The notes under the pieces are model-generated. The model had not been told where the DNA came from. It did not search any database and saw only the letters and a list, made by a program, of their open reading frames with translations. DNA of 64,000 nt, taken from NCBI GenBank assembly GCA_001797315.1, contig MGPC01000036.1, positions 1-64,000 on the forward strand. The letters run 5' to 3'. The translations under genes were made by a program, and so were the position numbers. Positions 62,096-64,000 of the stretch are shown piece by piece (within the stretch, counting starts at the first letter, position 1; each line of letters begins with the position of its first letter). The stretch is from Curvibacter sp. GWA2_64_110 (GTDB lineage: Bacteria; Pseudomonadota; Gammaproteobacteria; Burkholderiales; Burkholderiaceae_C).

Positions 62096-62637
62096 GGCCT
62101 CTTGGATTCGTACCGGCCGCGGTTGTTGTCTTGTCGGCGTTGGCCGGCTGCGGCGCATCGAGCGAGGATGAGTTGCGACAGTGGATGGCTGAGCAGAGAA
62201 GCCAGACGCGCCCACGTGTCACGCCGATTCCGGAGCCGAAGCAGTTCAAGCCGGAGCCCTATGCCCAGGCAGCAGCGGTGGATCCGTTCAGCAAGGAAAA
62301 GTTGGCGCAGGCCCTCAAGCGCGAGACTCCGCAGTCAGCGACCAGCGGAGCACTGATCAAACCCGAATTGACCCGGCGCAAGGAGCCGCTGGAAGCTTTC
62401 CCGCTCGATACCATGACCATGGTGGGCAGCCTGAACAAGGAGGGCAAACCGGTCGCGCTGGTCAAGGTCGACAATTTGCTCTATCAAGTGCGGCCGGGGA
62501 ACTACCTGGGGCAGAACTACGGCCGCATCACCAGAATTAGCGAAACCGAAGTCACGCTGCGTGAAATAGTGCAAGACGCGGTGGGCGAGTGGGTGGAACG
62601 CTCTGCCACGCTGCAGTTGCAGGAGAGGTCGAAATGA
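62092..62637 (+). CDS. pilP: Type IV pilus lipoprotein PilP
   Basis: The 181-residue lipoprotein has a signal with lipobox LAGC ('LSALAGCGASSEDEL') and the beta domain 'LVKVDNLLYQVRPGNYLGQN'. It connects PilNO to the secretin PilQ. The stop overlaps the pilQ start (ATGA). Confidence 0.94.
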   Translation: MRPLGFVPAAVVVLSALAGCGASSEDELRQWMAEQRSQTRPRVTPIPEPKQFKPEPYAQAAAVDPFSKEKLAQALKRETPQSATSGALIKPELTRRKEPLEAFPLDTMTMVGSLNKEGKPVALVKVDNLLYQVRPGNYLGQNYGRITRISETEVTLREIVQDAVGEWVERSATLQLQERSK

Positions 62638-64000
62638 ACAGTCAAATAAGTTGGGGCGCACGGCGTGCGGGACAGCGTTTGCTTCTGGCGTTGGTGCTGG
62701 CCGTGACGGCCGTGTCATCGCTGGCGCAAACGGCGATCGAGTCCGTGTCCGGGTCATTGCAGGGCGGGGCCGAGGTGGTCAGGATCGATCTGTCGCAGGC
62801 CTTGACGGCTGTCCCTGCCGGCTTTGCCATCCAGTCTCCAGCCCGGATTGCGCTGGACTTTCCTGGTGTGACCAATGCCATGGGGCGCTCCACCATCGAA
62901 ATCAACCAGGGTAATTTGCGCTCGGTCAGCGTGCTGCAGGCGGGTGAGCGCAGCCGCGTGGTGCTCAACCTCAAGCAGGCGACCAGCTACAAGGCCCAGT
63001 TACAGGGCAAGTCGCTGATGGTGGTGCTCGATCCGGTGGCGGCGCCGGCGCCGGATGCCGCGGCCGTGCCGGCTTTTGTGGAAAGCCGCAGCCGTGACGT
63101 ACTGCCTCTGAAGGATGTCGATTTCCGGCGTGGCGTCAATGGCTCCGGCCGCGTGGTTGTTGCCCTGCCGAACAGCCAGGTGGGTGTCGACATCCGCCAG
63201 CGCGGCCAGACGCTGGTGGTGGAATTCATGAAGTCGAGCCTGCCCGAAGGGCTCAGGCGCCGGCTCGATGTGGCCGACTTCGGGACACCGGTCCAGACCG
63301 TCACCACCTTCCAGACGGGCGACCGGGTACGCATGGTGATCGAGCCCAAGGGCGCCTGGGAGCACAGTGCCTACCAGAGTGATGACCAGTTTGTCGTGGA
63401 GGTCAAACCACAGCGTGTCGATCCCTCGAAACTGACGCAAGGACCCGGCTACAACGGCCAGAAGTTGTCACTCAACTTCCAGAACATCGAAGTACGCTCC
63501 TTGCTGCAGGTGATTGCCGATTTCACCAACTTCAACATCGTGACGTCAGACTCGGTCGCCGGGGCGGTGACGCTGCGCCTGCAGGACGTGCCGTGGGATC
63601 AGGCGCTCGACATCATTTTGCAGGCCAAAGGCCTGGGCATGCGCAAGGCGGGCAATGTGCTGTGGATTGCTCCCAAGGATGAAATCGTGGCCAAGGAAAA
63701 GCTCGAGCGCGAAGCCAATGTGGCGCTGGAGGGGCTGGAGGCGGTGCGGACCGAGTCGTTCCAGTTGAACTATGCCAAGGCGGCTGATGTGGCGCGTCAA
63801 TTGATGGGGGGCGCGGCGCCTGGTGCGGTGCCTGTTGCCGGAGGGGGCGCCAGTGCGCGTCTGCTGAGTACACGCGGCAGCGCCATCGCCGAGCCGCGCA
63901 CCAACCAGCTGTTTGTGACCGATATTTCCAGCAAACTCGAGCAGGTGCGTGGCCTGATCACGAAGCTCGACATCGCCGTGCGGCAGGTGCTGATCGAGGC
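62634..64000 (+). CDS. pilQ: Type IV pilus secretin PilQ, N-terminal part
   Basis: The gene is cut by the right window edge after about 455 codons. It has a signal peptide (LLLALVLAVTAVSSLAQ), AMIN domains ('IALDFPGVTNAMGRSTIEIN' and 'SGRVVVALPNSQVGVDIRQR'), the secretin/TonB N-terminal region ('FNIVTSDSVAGAVTLRLQDV') and the start of the N1-type domain ('TRTNQLFVTD'-like 'EPRTNQLFVTDISSKLEQV'). The outer-membrane barrel lies beyond the window. Confidence 0.95.
   Translation, partial: MNSQISWGARRAGQRLLLALVLAVTAVSSLAQTAIESVSGSLQGGAEVVRIDLSQALTAVPAGFAIQSPARIALDFPGVTNAMGRSTIEINQGNLRSVSVLQAGERSRVVLNLKQATSYKAQLQGKSLMVVLDPVAAPAPDAAAVPAFVESRSRDVLPLKDVDFRRGVNGSGRVVVALPNSQVGVDIRQRGQTLVVEFMKSSLPEGLRRRLDVADFGTPVQTVTTFQTGDRVRMVIEPKGAWEHSAYQSDDQFVVEVKPQRVDPSKLTQGPGYNGQKLSLNFQNIEVRSLLQVIADFTNFNIVTSDSVAGAVTLRLQDVPWDQALDIILQAKGLGMRKAGNVLWIAPKDEIVAKEKLEREANVALEGLEAVRTESFQLNYAKAADVARQLMGGAAPGAVPVAGGGASARLLSTRGSAIAEPRTNQLFVTDISSKLEQVRGLITKLDIAVRQVLIE

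Noticed and set aside
1-64000. CRISPR arrays, Cas genes, tRNA and rRNA genes.
   Set aside because: No regularly spaced direct repeats, no Cas motifs and no recognisable tRNA or rRNA sequence were seen by reading; a tRNA scan could not be run.

Overview
The window is from a high-GC betaproteobacterium, most likely a Comamonadaceae-type member of the Burkholderiales. This rests on the protein families, on the pilMNOPQ, lysA-lptM-cyaY, resB-ccsB-c4 and metK neighbourhoods, and on the HrcA/CIRCE-type groES control region. I could not run a database search, so the genus is left open.

The main result is a complete Tn7-like transposon of 38,563 bp at 215..38777. Its two tips match at 16 of 20 positions (TGTCGGGTTTCACCTAACTC at the left, TGTTGAATTTCACCTAAGTC read inward from the right). 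It is bracketed by a perfect 5-bp target duplication, ACAGG, at 210-214 and 38778-38782. Four repeats of a roughly 15-bp motif lie inside the left end and three inside the right end, as in Tn7. The element sits just upstream of the groES -35 box, which stays intact together with the CIRCE operator.

Inside the element, left to right: (1) 0.7-5.3 kb, remnants of an integron cassette array with two textbook attC sites, several small exported or lipoprotein genes of unknown function, a TPR protein and a compact tyrosine recombinase; (2) 5.8-6.4 kb, a small HTH protein and the leader of the tns operon; (3) 6.4-11.7 kb, tnsA-tnsB-tnsC and two tniQ/tnsD-like genes; (4) 11.8-15.8 kb, a WYL-domain regulator followed by a tight run of seven genes of mostly unknown function, a candidate new cargo (possibly defence) system; (5) 15.9-17.4 kb, a HAD-like protein, a HigA/Xre-type antitoxin-like protein and an IS3 remnant; (6) 17.5-36.7 kb, a catabolic block: chemoreceptor, aldehyde dehydrogenase, GMC alcohol oxidoreductase, a regulator lacking its AAA+ domain, NagR, salicylate 5-hydroxylase (nagAa-G-H-Ab), a five-gene branched-chain-type ABC importer, a hemerythrin, and the gentisate pathway (nagI-K-L); (7) 36.9-38.1 kb, a fragment of an integron integrase and a quinone oxidoreductase. 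Together block 6 could sense, import and convert salicylate, and perhaps salicyl alcohol and aldehyde, through gentisate to fumarate and pyruvate.

Right of the transposon (38.8-64 kb) is ordinary chromosome: a sialidase-like protein, a membrane protein, an ArnT-type glycosyltransferase, GtrA and a heptosyltransferase-like protein; metK; two lipid A-type acyltransferases; an alpha/beta hydrolase and engB; cytochrome c4, resB and ccsB; msrPQ; lysA-lptM and cyaY; mrcA; and pilMNOPQ, with pilQ cut by the window end.
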